A DNA stretch of 64,000 bases from Natrinema pellirubrum DSM 15624 (GCF_000230735.2 NC_019962.1:1922001-1986000); one strand, 5' to 3'. Numbered from the stretch's first letter, positions 1-9,158 are shown. Notes: generated by a model not told the origin, from the sequence alone. Made by a program: numbers and translations.

Positions 1-841
1 GTTTTCGATATAGTTCTCGGCGTAGCTGGAACGCTCTGAGATACTGTGTCAGCTTATCTTTCGAGATACCTCGATGGGGCGAGAGCCACCGTCGCGTCAG
101 CGACGCGTGGCTCTCGCAGGTATTGACGTGGACCTCTTCGTCGGCGTATTCACCGTCACCGTGGACGACGTATTCACGGGTGAATGCGTCGTCCGCTTCG
201 AGTGGCTCGTACGCTCGAAAGACGTCAGTATAGACAGTCAACGGCTCCTCTTGGCGGTCTGCCAAGAGGAGTCGAATCGTCGATTCGTCGGCGGCTTTCG
301 CTGGGATCACGTACCGCTGTCCAGTTCCGCGGTCAGCGAGAATGAACACGGGTGGCTTGTCGCCATCATATAGACCACGTCCACGCGTGGACAGGCCACG
401 CGAGCGCGACGGTTGGTCGCGCTCGCGGCCTTTCTTCCCAGCAGAGACGTACACTTCGTCGATTTCGACTGGTCCGACAAGATCGAGGGAAGGCGCATCG
501 AGCGCTTCACCAGAGCGCTCGATGCGCCGGTGGATCGTCTTGTGTGTCACCTCGATTTCGTACTGTAGCTGCCGAAAACTCGTGTTAAAGCGGAGAAACG
601 CGTAGGTCGAGAACAGCCACCGACGGAGCGCAATCTTCGAGTGAGCGAAGATCGTGCCTGTCTTGTCGTTGAACGTGCGGTCGCAATTCTTACAGAGATA
701 TCGTTGAAACTCTCTGTAGCTGCCGTTTCTGACCGTACGGTCAGAACGGCAGCGAGGACAGGTAACACCGTCACGCCAGCGAACCTGTTGCAGCAGGTCC
801 ACTGCGATCGATTCCGACCCGAACACATCTAGCGGAATCAT
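1..841 (-). CDS. IS1595-family transposase, runs off left edge
   Basis: One open frame runs on the minus strand from an ATG at 841 to the window edge, so the C-terminus is missing. The N-terminus has a zinc ribbon (CPRC near residue 25, CKNC about 20 residues later), followed by the IS1595-type DDE domain beginning VEIDEVYVSAGKKG. The catalytic core is followed by the CHVNTCESH-like region typical of this family. Several perfect hairpins lie inside the reading frame, for example at 79-113 and 249-275. Upstream of the start, 850-880 contains a GC-rich inverted repeat that may belong to the element end. The gene looks intact as far as it can be seen. A decayed relative lies at 6746-7375. Family assignment is firm; the exact ISfinder name is not known to me. 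Confidence 0.85.
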   Translation of the reverse strand, partial: MIPLDVFGSESIAVDLLQQVRWRDGVTCPRCRSDRTVRNGSYREFQRYLCKNCDRTFNDKTGTIFAHSKIALRRWLFSTYAFLRFNTSFRQLQYEIEVTHKTIHRRIERSGEALDAPSLDLVGPVEIDEVYVSAGKKGRERDQPSRSRGLSTRGRGLYDGDKPPVFILADRGTGQRYVIPAKAADESTIRLLLADRQEEPLTVYTDVFRAYEPLEADDAFTREYVVHGDGEYADEEVHVNTCESHASLTRRWLSPHRGISKDKLTQYLRAFQLRRELYRK

Positions 842-965
842 TCGTGTCGGACACCGCTGACGCGGTGCCCTTGTCCTCTTCGACTCCACAGCGACCGCTC
901 AGTAGTATCAACAATCACCTACGGATGAGCGTCGTCGAAAGATAACTCAGAGTCCTTCGACAGGG

Positions 966-1118
966 GATATGAGTAAAGTTGGTTGGTACAGCCCGGTGTC
1001 TTCGTGTTTGACTGGGAGAGTGGGACGTTCAAGACGAGAGAACAGGGAGTCTGCAACCTTACTATCCCAACGCTCGGAACTTCTCCGCCTTCAACCGGCG
1101 GAGGATGTCAAAAACACA
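966..1118 (+). repeat. Orphan right end of an IS200/IS605 (IS1341-type) element
   Basis: The stretch resembles 37985-38125, the 3' end of the complete TnpB element in this window. It shares a GGTTGGYACAGCCCG block (end of tnpB) and a terminal hairpin CTCCGCC/GGCGGAG followed by GATGTCAA. No transposase remains, so it is a solo end or deletion scar. Confidence 0.6.
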
Positions 1119-1174
1119 TTCCTTGGTGTTGATAGCCTCGATCAGAGACGCACTTTTCTCTCACTGCCATCCCC

Positions 1175-1963
1175 TTAATCAAGGAGGGGTACAGAATTGG
1201 ACCACAGCTGTTGGAAGTGTTTCTCAAACTCGGAGACAACTTGCGGATCTTTAATTCCAATTACACCGATTCGGTCTTCATCAGATACTGGATGCAAAAC
1301 ATCAATCGTCGTCTCTACATTGTCCACGATATCAAACGAAAGCGCAATATCAGGAATCGTTCTGACAGTTATGTCTGTAGACTGACTTTCAATTAGGTGT
1401 GGGAATCGGTCAGGGAGTACAGTAACTGCTTTTTCACTGAAAAGGAGGTTGACAGACAAATCTGCATTAGCGCCTTCGAAGAAGCCTTCCACTTCAGATT
1501 GGAGTGTCTCCCACGTCGCATCTTCGTATGGAGGCCCAATAGCTGCTTGGACAACGTTCTCCGCAGTTCGCATATGCTGCTGGAGTGCTGTACTCATTTC
1601 ATCGCTCCCGAGAGATCCAAGCCAGAAACTACTCTCTGTTGGTGGTGTCGGCAAAAGGTTCGAACGAACTGTGTCTGCTTTCTTGCGGTAACGATCCCAC
1701 TCTTGTTTCAGCTCATATGCTCGTTCAGCCAGAAGTCTGTCGACGACGGTTTCTGGCTGTACGGCCACGTATCGATTTGGATTGCTTGACTGTCTCCAGA
1801 TCAGTTTGCGAGACTCAAGGCCGTTTAGAACGTCGTAAATACGTCCTTTTGGAACCCCACTAGTATCAGAGAGTTCGGCTGCCGTCACTGCTCCTGTCAC
1901 GAGAAGCGTTCGATAGACCTTCTCCTCGTAACTTGAGAGTCCAAGCTCGCTCAATTCCGTCAT
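1175..1963 (-). CDS. TrmB-family transcriptional regulator
   Basis: The 262-residue protein has an N-terminal winged helix (residues about 5-70, including LSSYEEKVYRTLL and a recognition region around GVPKGRIYDVLNGLE). A coiled linker (about 75-100) and a C-terminal effector domain of the TrmB type follow. The ATG at 1963 fits the usual start of the family. It is divergent from the SMR efflux gene at 2047 across an 83-bp gap with a short inverted repeat, so control of that pump and of itself is a reasonable inference. TrmB proteins commonly bind sugars, but the ligand here cannot be read from sequence. Confidence 0.85.
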   Translation of the reverse strand: MTELSELGLSSYEEKVYRTLLVTGAVTAAELSDTSGVPKGRIYDVLNGLESRKLIWRQSSNPNRYVAVQPETVVDRLLAERAYELKQEWDRYRKKADTVRSNLLPTPPTESSFWLGSLGSDEMSTALQQHMRTAENVVQAAIGPPYEDATWETLQSEVEGFFEGANADLSVNLLFSEKAVTVLPDRFPHLIESQSTDITVRTIPDIALSFDIVDNVETTIDVLHPVSDEDRIGVIGIKDPQVVSEFEKHFQQLWSNSVPLLD

Positions 1964-1982
1964 AGATTATTATTGTACCTCC

Positions 1983-2009
1983 AAACAAATTGTAAGTGCT
2001 GTTTTGTTT
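1983..2009. promoter_or_regulatory. Possible operator between trmB-like and SMR genes
   Basis: The divergent intergenic region contains AAACAAA at 1983-1989 and its reverse complement TTTGTTT at 2003-2009, separated by 13 bp. Position and symmetry suit a dimeric regulator site. This is inference from symmetry alone. Confidence 0.35.
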
Positions 2010-2046
2010 CAATAGCCGTATATTAGCGGCTTCGAGACCTAAGGGT

Positions 2047-2379
2047 ATGCATCCGTACGTACTGCTCGCTGGCGCAATACTCTCCGAATTATTCGGGACA
2101 ACTGCCCTCAAACTCTCTGAGGGATTTTCACAACCGGTTCCCAGTATTGGGGTTGTCCTCGGATATGGAGCGGCGTTCTATCTACTATCCCTGACGTTAG
2201 AAGAATTACCGATGGGTGTCGTCTATGGGACATGGGCAGCATTGGGTATTGTTGGTGTGGCAGGTATCGGGACCATTGTTTTTGGTGAATCAGTTGACCT
2301 TGCAGGCCTTCTCGGAATTGGTCTCATTATCGGTGGCGTCTACTGCGTTAACGTGGTGTCACAGATGTCTGCCCACTAA
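2047..2379 (+). CDS. Small multidrug resistance (SMR) family transporter
   Basis: The 110-residue protein has four predicted membrane helices. It keeps the signature residues of EmrE-like proteins: Glu14 in helix 1 (GAILSELFG), and Tyr60 and Trp63 in helix 3 (GVVYGTWAALG). Length matches the family (about 105-115). A longer in-frame start at 1996 would add an unlikely polar extension, so the ATG at 2047 is preferred. Proton-coupled export of cationic compounds, or guanidinium as in the SugE/Gdx branch, is the family function; the substrate is not determinable here. It probably works as an antiparallel dimer in the membrane and is likely regulated by the divergent TrmB gene. Confidence 0.88.
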   Translation: MHPYVLLAGAILSELFGTTALKLSEGFSQPVPSIGVVLGYGAAFYLLSLTLEELPMGVVYGTWAALGIVGVAGIGTIVFGESVDLAGLLGIGLIIGGVYCVNVVSQMSAH

Positions 2380-2394
2380 GATGGTGGACACCGG

Positions 2395-2452
2395 GATTTG
2401 TGTGACCCACCTCGGGGTTAAGTCCCGAGACACTCGCCTTGCTGATCTGTAG
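2395..2452 (+). repeat. Orphan IS200/IS605-like right-end hairpin
   Basis: CCTCGGGG...CCCGAG stem-loop followed by CACTCGCC. The same arrangement (about 85 percent by eye over 48 bp) recurs inverted at 45005-45070. I read both as solo transposon ends; no transposase is attached. Confidence 0.45.
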
Positions 2453-2521
2453 AAACAACCGAAAAGTGGCACTCTGTTCCAACATCTTGTTCGTCCTCTT
2501 TTGAGTAGTTGTTCTCCAACG

Positions 2522-3766
2522 ATGTCCAACAATTATGATGTGATCATCGCTGGGGCAGGTCCAGCGGGGGCACAGTGTGCACGAGATCTGGCTGACCGTG
2601 GATACGATGTTGTTGTTCTGGAAACCGAAGCAGAAGATGAGTTCCCAGCTCAAAGTAACAAATCTACTGGCGGAACGTTTGCATCGATGATGACCTCCTT
2701 CGGCATTCCGGACGATGTCGTCATGCACGCGACTGAATCAGTAGTTCTTGAGTCTCCAAATGAATACTTTATCCAGGACCAGCCGGGATTTGTCTTGGAT
2801 TTTGAGGCGTTCAAGAAGTTCCTTGTCGAGGATGGTCGTCACAAGAGTTCTGAGTATCGGTTTGATGCTCGCGTTCGTGACCCAATCGTCGAAGATGGTG
2901 ATCTCGTCGGTGTCCGTTATAATCGTGATCAGGAGGTCTTTGGCGAAATCATCATCGATGGTACGGGTCCGGCCGCGCCATTGGCCAAAGATCTGGGGAT
3001 AGCCAATCTTGAGCGGGAGAACCACGCGATTGGTATTGAATACTTATTCGAGGGCGTCGATCTCAATCATCCTGATTTTGCTGATCTCACTGATGCGATG
3101 ATGTTGCGGTTGGACCACGAATACGCTCCTGGGGGTTACTCATGGATCTTCCATACGGGCAACGACACAGCGAAAGTCGGTATCTGTTATATCCAGAATG
3201 AACGCTATCAAGAAAACGCCATTCACGATCGCACCGTCGACGGGTATCTCGAACATTGGCTCGATACTGATCCGCGGTTCGAGAATGCCAGACAAATTGC
3301 AGCGAGTCCGGTTCGGGGATCAGCACATGTACAGCCACCAGGATCGATGAGTACTGATTCGTTTATGGCGATCGGTGATACTGTCCCATCGGTTGATCCT
3401 GTCTGGGGTGAGGGAATCTACAAGTGCATGAAATCAGCTCGAGCAGCTGCGATGACAGCCGATCGTTGTCTGACGAGGAAGATAGACACCTCTGCTGAGG
3501 AGATGAGAGTCTACGACGACCTCTGGGAGGAGCAAGTCGCCCCCAAACAAGACCGTCGATTGATGATGACGAGGTTGCTATACCTTGCACCAAACGAACG
3601 ATACGACCTGCTAATGAGAGATCTGAACAAGCTCTCTCGAGATACCCTGTCAGATATTAACGATGGGAGCAAGCGGGGAATTGTAAAACTATTGTACCCC
3701 AATGATCTATCCTATCTCTGGAAGTATTGGCAAGAAATACAACCTGGAATTTTCGGCGCCGTCTAG
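2522..3766 (+). CDS. Geranylgeranyl-reductase-like FAD-dependent oxidoreductase
   Basis: The 414-residue flavoprotein begins MSNNYDVIIAGAGPAGAQ, with a dinucleotide-binding GAGPAG at residues 9-14. It continues with an E-rich second strand and a late FAD motif (FMAIGDTVPSVDPVWGEGI, about residues 280-300) typical of the geranylgeranyl reductase family. Members saturate isoprenoid chains of archaeal lipids or quinones, or halogenate/oxidise small molecules; the specific substrate here is unknown. An upstream TTG at 2501 is in frame, but the ATG at 2522 gives the standard N-terminus. The gene stands alone between mobile-element remnants, so it may be an accessory homologue rather than the main lipid reductase. 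Confidence 0.8.
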   Translation: MSNNYDVIIAGAGPAGAQCARDLADRGYDVVVLETEAEDEFPAQSNKSTGGTFASMMTSFGIPDDVVMHATESVVLESPNEYFIQDQPGFVLDFEAFKKFLVEDGRHKSSEYRFDARVRDPIVEDGDLVGVRYNRDQEVFGEIIIDGTGPAAPLAKDLGIANLERENHAIGIEYLFEGVDLNHPDFADLTDAMMLRLDHEYAPGGYSWIFHTGNDTAKVGICYIQNERYQENAIHDRTVDGYLEHWLDTDPRFENARQIAASPVRGSAHVQPPGSMSTDSFMAIGDTVPSVDPVWGEGIYKCMKSARAAAMTADRCLTRKIDTSAEEMRVYDDLWEEQVAPKQDRRLMMTRLLYLAPNERYDLLMRDLNKLSRDTLSDINDGSKRGIVKLLYPNDLSYLWKYWQEIQPGIFGAV

Positions 3767-3849
3767 TTCTGCACCGGCTAAACTGGCACGTTTCCGCCAG
3801 GAGCCTGATTCGGTCTCTGAGCCGGGTTAAGGGCGCTTGATCAGATCGA

Positions 3850-4405
3850 ATGAGTGTCTGTCGAGCGCTACTGCGCCACTCAGCGCAGTTGCACAACCCT
3901 TCTGAACACGTTGCTATCGACGCAACATTCTACGAACGTGACCGTGCGAGCCGCCATACTGCCACCGAACGAATTACCGCGTTCAAACGCTCAAAGTCAC
4001 AAAACTCGTCGATACAGCAACGCAAGCCGTTCTTGATCTCCACTGTTCGACGACGTTAGAAGGAAGCGACGCAGACCTCGCCGAGCAGATCGCCCGCCGA
4101 AATACGGGCGATCTGCGGTCACTTGCCGCTGACAAAGGCTATGACAAGCAACAACTCCGAGAACGACTGCGTGAACTCGACATTCGCCACTGATCAAACA
4201 CCGGATCTTCGCTCCGTACGATCACGCACATACCGCCCGCATTGACGAAGATCGGTACGCTCAGCGATCAATGACCGAAACCGTCAATTCAGCTGTCAAG
4301 CGCTCGCTCGGCTACGCCGTACGAGCGCGTACCTGGTATCGAGAATTCCGTAAAATTGCCTTGATATATATCATATGGGACATTAAGCAGGCCGTCAAAC
4401 AGTGA
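3850..4405 (+). pseudogene. Degenerate IS5-family transposase
   Basis: Translation in shifting frames recovers IS5-type DDE segments: HVAIDATFYERD (first Asp block), then LRSLAADKGYDKQQLRERL, an RPLIKHR-like region interrupted by a stop near 4193, and YREFR...IKQAVKQ at the end. At least two frameshifts and one stop are needed, and the N-terminal part is missing. It is an old remnant with no visible terminal repeats. Confidence 0.7.
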
Positions 4406-4484
4406 AATCCAATACAGTATGGCGATTCAACACAGCCTCCCGATCAGATATTATGATGAGAACCGATAGGCGACAGCGTCGGTG

Positions 4485-4892
4485 TCAGGTCTCCTCGAGC
4501 AGTGACCGGGCACGTTGCACGTAGCTGTTTGTGTCCCAGCTGCGGGCATCGCTGATCTCGTCGAGAATAGCACGAGCATCGGCAGCTAACAGCTGTTCGG
4601 TGCGAACAAGTACTGAGAGCAGCGTTGGCGTCGTGACGAGCCGGGTATCGGAGAGCGAGGCGTGGACTAGACCGAGTTGATTGAACTCATCACAGAGCAA
4701 TAGTGTGGCGTCAAGGTCATTCGCGAGGGTGACAGCAGCGTTTTCGCCGTCATCAAGCGGAAATTCGGCGTCGAGATCGACCGATCGTGCCTCGAGCGTC
4801 TCAGTTCGATCGAGGACGGTCGTTGCAGCCCGACCGTGTACGTCATCATACGAGGCGATCTCTCGGAGTTCCTCGAAGTACTGACGACTGGT
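4485..4892 (-). pseudogene. PIN-domain protein, N-terminus lost
   Basis: The frame reads through ...LDRTETLEAR, LDDGENAAVTLANDL and LLLCDEFNQL to a stop at 4485. The GEN.A..LA..L block followed by LLLCDE matches the C-terminal half of PIN (VapC-like) nucleases. Upstream an in-frame TGA and foreign sequence replace the expected start with its first catalytic Asp. The replacing sequence is the partial duplicate at 4915-5050. Function is therefore presumably lost. Confidence 0.55.
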
Positions 4893-4914
4893 GATTATCT
4901 CTCGTCAGTCCGTG

Positions 4915-5050
4915 GTCCTGTTCGCAGTTTCCACGTTAGCTTCACCCTGAACGTATCTGGTTCCTCAACAGAATGGGGATGGCTCTGATTCGTCGCCAGT
5001 GACGCGGGCCGTGCGAGGTGGTTGAGTAGTTCATCACGTACGTCCGTCAA
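4915..5050 (-). repeat. Partial duplicate of the 3' end of the gene at 5973-6437
   Basis: The stretch matches 5998-6130 at roughly 85 percent by eye (shared blocks TTCACCCTGAACGTATCTG and GTGACGCGGGCCGTGCGAGG). It has no start codon and abuts the truncated PIN gene, so it looks like a recombination scar between related modules. Confidence 0.6.
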
Positions 5051-5112
5051 CCACGTGTAGCGAGAACAGAAAGCGAAGGGTTCGGTTACTGGATGTCCAA
5101 GAACAGGATCTT

Positions 5113-5517
5113 TCAGGGTGCTGCTGCACTGACACTCCCGTTCGATCCTGCGAACGGGATGTCGATTTCAAGACCATCGTAGGCCAGTTTCGGTTTCTTT
5201 GCCTGACCAGGCCCGCCATTTTCAAACTCAATGACGCCGATGTCTTCAAGTTCGGAAAGGTTCCGATGGACCTGTTTGTAGTCTCGTTCCACCAGATCAG
5301 CGGCTTCGCGGATGCTCTCGGGCTGGTGTTTGGAGATTGCTTCCAACAGCTCTAGATTCTTTGGGCTGAGCAGGCGACTGAGTTCTGCATACGATCCGAA
5401 GTTCAACACCGGCTGGGCATCGTCAAGATCTTCACCCTCCTGGGCGGCCTTGATGCGGCTACGCGTGCGCTGGTTGAGGCGATCACGTTCACCGACGGTG
5501 ACTTTGAGCGTGGGCAT
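5113..5517 (-). CDS. HVO_A0114-type HTH protein, probable antitoxin
   Basis: The 134-residue protein begins MPTLKVTVGERDRLNQ. A winged helix occupies about residues 45-110 (SPKNLELLEAISKHQPESI, DYKQVHRNLSELEDIGVI). This is the haloarchaeal HVO_A0114-like DNA-binding family, usually found next to a DUF6516 protein. It lies 22 bp downstream of the TumE-like gene (5540-5845) on the same strand, so the two probably form one operon. Neutralisation of the partner and autorepression are inferred from this arrangement and from the family, not shown directly. Confidence 0.75.
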   Translation of the reverse strand: MPTLKVTVGERDRLNQRTRSRIKAAQEGEDLDDAQPVLNFGSYAELSRLLSPKNLELLEAISKHQPESIREAADLVERDYKQVHRNLSELEDIGVIEFENGGPGQAKKPKLAYDGLEIDIPFAGSNGSVSAAAP

Positions 5518-5539
5518 GTGTATACCTCCTGGAGACGTC

Positions 5540-5845
5540 CTACTCCGACCAGTTCCATGAGACAGGCGACATCTCCTCGGTTTCGCGTTGAAAGCGATCG
5601 TAGAGCGTCAACATCCCGGGGAATTCGATGATTTCAACACCGTTTCGGGTGTGACGCTCATGGCCTTTCGTCTGTTCATGGGCGTTGCCGTATCGAAGGA
5701 TGGTGTCGCCGCCGACTTCCCCGTGGTGGAGGCTGTAGTCCCATCCACACGGGTACTTCTTATCCTCCGTCTGCCGGATGGTCACATCGATGACGTACCT
5801 ATCTTCGACATCCTGCCAATCTTCAATGGTGGTGTAGGACGCCAT
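5540..5845 (-). CDS. TumE-like (DUF6516) toxin candidate
   Basis: The 101-residue protein includes YVIDVTIRQTEDKKYPCGWDY, then LRYGNAHEQTKGHERH and VEIIEFPG. The His-rich block with the conserved GWDYSLH and DN/GNAH.....HH pattern is typical of DUF6516 (TumE) proteins, which are annotated as toxins of type II-like systems. It is the first gene of a pair with the HTH protein at 5113-5517. An AT-rich promoter-like region lies at 5860-5900. Toxicity is inferred from family and gene order. Confidence 0.7.
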   Translation of the reverse strand: MASYTTIEDWQDVEDRYVIDVTIRQTEDKKYPCGWDYSLHHGEVGGDTILRYGNAHEQTKGHERHTRNGVEIIEFPGMLTLYDRFQRETEEMSPVSWNWSE

Positions 5846-5972
5846 CCGTCATCTTATGTGATGGCCTCCATAGGCATAAATCTATGGACTTCATAACATA
5901 GGTATGTGGTTTGCTTCTTTACGAGAGGATGAGACGCTTGATCAACCTGATTCAGAGACATTGAGAGCGAGT

Positions 5973-6437
5973 TCACCTCTCGCTGGCCCACAGATCTGTT
6001 CGCAGTTGCCACGTCGGCTTCACCCTGAACGTATCTGATTCTTCAACAGGATGGGAATGACTCTGATTCGCCGCCAGTGACGCGGGCCGTGCGAGGCGAT
6101 TGATCAGTTCATCACGGACGTCCTGCCGAGAAATCGTCTGCTCGTGCCAGCCGAGCCGTTCGTCATAATGGCGCTTCTCGAATCTCTCGCCAACCGTATC
6201 GGCAGCGATGTACTGCGTCAGTTTAACTCCCCAGACGTTCGACGATCGATACTCGGCACCGACGTCTGCATGCGTGAGTTCGACGAGAACACACTCGACG
6301 AATGAAATGAGTGATTCCCGACTTCGGTCGTTCGGAACGCGTAACTCGAGGTCAGACCAGGGTGGCTCGGAGGGCTGTCGGTAAGTTGGTGTCCGATCAA
6401 TATCACGATCTCGTGGATGCTGTCGCTCAGTGGTCAT
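5973..6437 (-). CDS. Uncharacterised haloarchaeal protein
   Basis: The 154-residue hydrophilic protein has no domain I recognise. The N-terminal 25 residues are Arg/Pro/Asp rich. The centre (about 35-110) alternates predicted strands and helices (LISFVECVLVELTHADV, WGVKLTQYIAADTVGERF), and the tail repeats TFRVKPTWQLRTDLW. Its last third was copied to 4915-5050. A second start is possible because the first 25 residues look unstructured. It follows the TumE/HTH pair and may belong to the same defence-like cluster. Confidence 0.55.
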   Translation of the reverse strand: MTTERQHPRDRDIDRTPTYRQPSEPPWSDLELRVPNDRSRESLISFVECVLVELTHADVGAEYRSSNVWGVKLTQYIAADTVGERFEKRHYDERLGWHEQTISRQDVRDELINRLARPASLAANQSHSHPVEESDTFRVKPTWQLRTDLWASER

Positions 6438-6439
6438 TC

Positions 6440-6745
6440 GCTATCTCGGGGCAGTTCGATCGCCCCGCACCCATCTCAGGGCGAGAAAATACTCCGGTGG
6501 GATCGTTTTAGAATACGTAGTTCTGTTGAAACCCTATTCTTTAGATATTTATTTCCGTGGAACTACTGCACACTACAGGTGTGAGTAGCCCGTGTCCCAC
6601 TATACTGAGTTGAACTACTGTGAATCCACAGAACGTTTGAGATTTTTGATACCAAAATAGACGACTGTGCCTACGAAAAGATCCTCTATAGCTGCATTCA
6701 CCACAGTAGATTCGATGAACGCTCTTGTGTAGCACTTTGTTGATC
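6440..6745. other. Intergenic stretch with a solo TCTGTTGAAACCCT end
   Basis: No convincing gene. At 6520-6535 there is TTCTGTTGAAACCCT, matching the inner part of the GGCTCTGTTGAAACCC terminal repeat of elements at 21608 and 34310, but no second end is near. The rest is A+T-rich relative to its surroundings. Confidence 0.4.
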
Positions 6746-7375
6746 TCACAGCGTAGCTTTGATAGCGTGTTTGAGCGCTTCTCTTCCCGGTTTCCGCAGT
6801 AGTTTTCGTCGAAGCTGGAACGCTCGGAGATACTGTGTGAGCTTATCTTTTGAGACGCCTCGATGAGGCGAGAGCCACGGTCGCAGCAGCGATCCGTGGC
6901 TCTCGCAGGTATTGACGTGGACGTCTTCATCCGCGTGTTCGCCGTCGCCGTGGACGACGTATTCGCGGTCGAATGCATCGTCCTCGTTGAGTGGGTCGTA
7001 GGCACGAAATCCGTCCGTGTAGATAGTCAGTGGCTCCTTCTCGAGGTTTGCGAGAAGGAGCCGAACCGTCGATTCGTCGGCGGATTTCGCGGGGATCACG
7101 TACCGATTGTCGGTGCCGCGATCGACGATCGTGAACACCGGCGGTTTGTCCTGATCGTACGATCCTCGTCCACGCGTGGACAGGCCACGCGAGCGCGACG
7201 GTCGGTCGCGCTCGCGGCCTTTCAGCCCTGCAGAAACGTACACTTCGTCGATTTCGACGGGATCGACGAGGTCAAGTGAAGGCGCGTCGAGCGCCTTCGA
7301 AGCGCTCGACGCGCTGGTAGATCGTTTTGTACTGAACGTCGATTTCTAGCTGGAGTTGGCGAAGACTCGTGTTAA
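6746..7375 (-). pseudogene. Decayed IS1595-family transposase
   Basis: Translation from 7375 down gives TSLRQLQLEIDV, then a frameshift near 7300, then VEIDEVYVSAGLKGRERD and the rest of the DDE domain to a stop at 6746. It closely parallels the copy at 1-841. The zinc-ribbon N-terminus is absent because an ISH8 element abuts it at 7376. The frameshift lies in the loop of a hairpin with 11-bp GCGTCGAGCGC arms; compared with the intact copy the loop is two bases shorter. Confidence 0.8.
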
Positions 7376-7388
7376 CATTCGTCTTTAG

Positions 7389-8664
7389 CTAAGACTCACA
7401 CCTCGGTTGTGTAGCGGTAGCGAGCGTCTCTTGCAAGATCGGTCGTTGTTGGTGGATCTTCTGAGCATCCTCGATCAGCCGCTCCAGCAACGGCGGTGGC
7501 GAGTAGCCAAGGTACTCTCCGAGTTCGTGGAGGATGAGCTGGGCGTGCGACCGAAAGGTCGCCGCCCAGCGTTCCGGCGGAAACACGATCTCATCGTTGG
7601 CCTGCTCGGTGACCAGATCCAACAGCTCACGACTCACCAGCAGTGACAGCAACGCCGCGTACAGCAAGATTTCTACGACATCACGGTTGCTTGTGTCGAA
7701 TTCGTCCAGTTCATACTGCGTCTTCAGCTCACGGAACAGCGTTTCTACCTCCCATCGACACCGATACAGCGTTGCTAGATCTTCCGGGAGGAACTCTTCT
7801 CTCGGTAAATTCGTGATGTACAGATGGTAGTCGTCGGCGTCCTCGTTGCGGACGCCGACGACGCGGAAACGCTTCGTATCCAGTGACTGCGTTCCATTGT
7901 ACGGCCCGCGTTTGAACTCCGCTTCGACCTCTACGTCGATGTACTTCCGCGAGAGATCATCGACCACATCGTGGATCTGCTTGCCCTCCAAGGGAATGGC
8001 GCGGACCGCGCCATTCCCGCAATTCTGCCGTTATCACCGGATTTGCGTTCTGCTTCAGCCGACTCACGAAGTAGCCGTCGTTCTCGTCGATCAATGCAAA
8101 GCGACGGTACTTGAAGTACGCTAGATCGAGCAGAACGAGCCGTCCGCACAGCCACGAACCCGTCTTGAACAACGTGCTGTCGTGCGTTTTCTCGTCGGTC
8201 ACGTCGATGCGTTCGATCGTCTGATCGGTGGCATTGTGGAGCAGGTGGAGCTTCGCTCCAGCCTGCTCCTCGTGGCGGGCTTGGAACTCCTCAGAGAGGA
8301 ACTCGTGTAACCGCAACACGGTACCATCAGCGATCATTACGTCTCTGAACCGGTCGATATCAGCGTCAACAGCGTCAGGGACAGCGACCTCGTCGAGGCC
8401 ACGCTCGACGAGGTCGCAGAGGTACTCTGCGAGTGACGGCGTCAGCCGATGGTAGAAACCCCCGGGAGAGATCGTCTCGTCAGCAGTCGAATTGTAGCTG
8501 CGTCTGAACCCAGCGAGTGTTCGGCTCTCGCCTGCGGCGAAGCCGAACACGAGCGCCCACACGAGGACTGGAATCTGAAGCTTGCCATCCCGTTCGACCA
8601 CGCCGAGTTCCTCGGCGTGCTCTTCGAGGAACTCGGATGGAAACAGTGTAGTAAGCCGACGCAT
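7389..8664 (-). pseudogene. ISH8 transposase, one frameshift
   Basis: Two frames join into one IS4-type DDE transposase of about 430 residues. The N-terminal part (8664 to about 8010) includes VMIADGTVLRLHEFL (first Asp), KTHDSTLF and LIDENDGYFVSRLKQNAN. The C-terminal part (about 8005 to 7389) includes LYRCRWEVETLFRELKTQYEL, the YREK-like signature with the catalytic Glu. One extra base at the junction (after LREWRG, before IPLEGKQIHD) breaks the frame. The junction lies inside the perfect palindrome at 7992-8018. Confidence 0.85.
7992..8018. repeat. Perfect 27-bp palindrome at the ISH8 frameshift
   Basis: Thirteen-base arms around a single central A at 8005. The right reading frame on either side differs by one base here, so the palindrome and the mutation coincide. 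Confidence 0.9.
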
Positions 8665-8930
8665 GATTCTCGATGAGGAGGCGTCTGTGTGTACAGCGGA
8701 TACCTCCTCATCCCTCTCGAAAAGAAGCCTCGATAAGCCGCCGCTGTCACGTGGTTTTCCTCTTAGCTAAAGACGGATGGCGGCCTCCGTATGGTATTGT
8801 TCGCTGACTATCCTTTATCTACTTGATCCCGTCGATGAAAACGATCTCGAGTGATCGTGGGTGAAGGATGCAACCGATCGGTGGCACCGCGTACCTTCCG
8901 TTATTGAGAAAGAGAGTAGTGATAAACGAG

Positions 8931-9158
8931 ATGTCATCTGTGGGGGATACCCTCGAGGACAACGAGCTTGAGCAGATGACTATGCATGATCTATCCAATC
9001 AAGACTCAGTCGATCACATCGAGAGACTCACGAGCGCTGCCACAATTCAGAGACAGTTACCGGAAGAACCGGTCGTCAAGTGGGTGATTCGCTGGGACAG
9101 CTCTGCGCACAACGAGGGCTGGTCAGGTAGTATGAACTACCATCTACAGAACCCGTGA
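8931..9158 (+). CDS. Small uncharacterised protein
   Basis: A 75-residue acidic reading frame starting MSSVGDTLEDNELEQM and ending GWSGSMNYHLQNP. No recognised domain. An in-frame start at 8868 is also possible but adds a basic, non-halophilic-looking segment. It sits between ISH8 and the Shedu remnant and may be spurious. Confidence 0.35.
   Translation: MSSVGDTLEDNELEQMTMHDLSNQDSVDHIERLTSAATIQRQLPEEPVVKWVIRWDSSAHNEGWSGSMNYHLQNP

Larger units (their letters stand above)
7376..8779 (-). mobile_element. ISH8-type insertion sequence (IS4 family)
   Basis: The 1404-bp unit is bounded by inverted ends CATTCGTCTTTAGCTAAGA (left) and CATCCGTCTTTAGCTAAGA (right, on the reverse strand). The length and ends match the ISH8 group. 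No direct repeat flanks it, and the IS1595 gene on its left does not continue on its right. The insertion site was therefore rearranged, or the element took part in a deletion. Confidence 0.85.
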
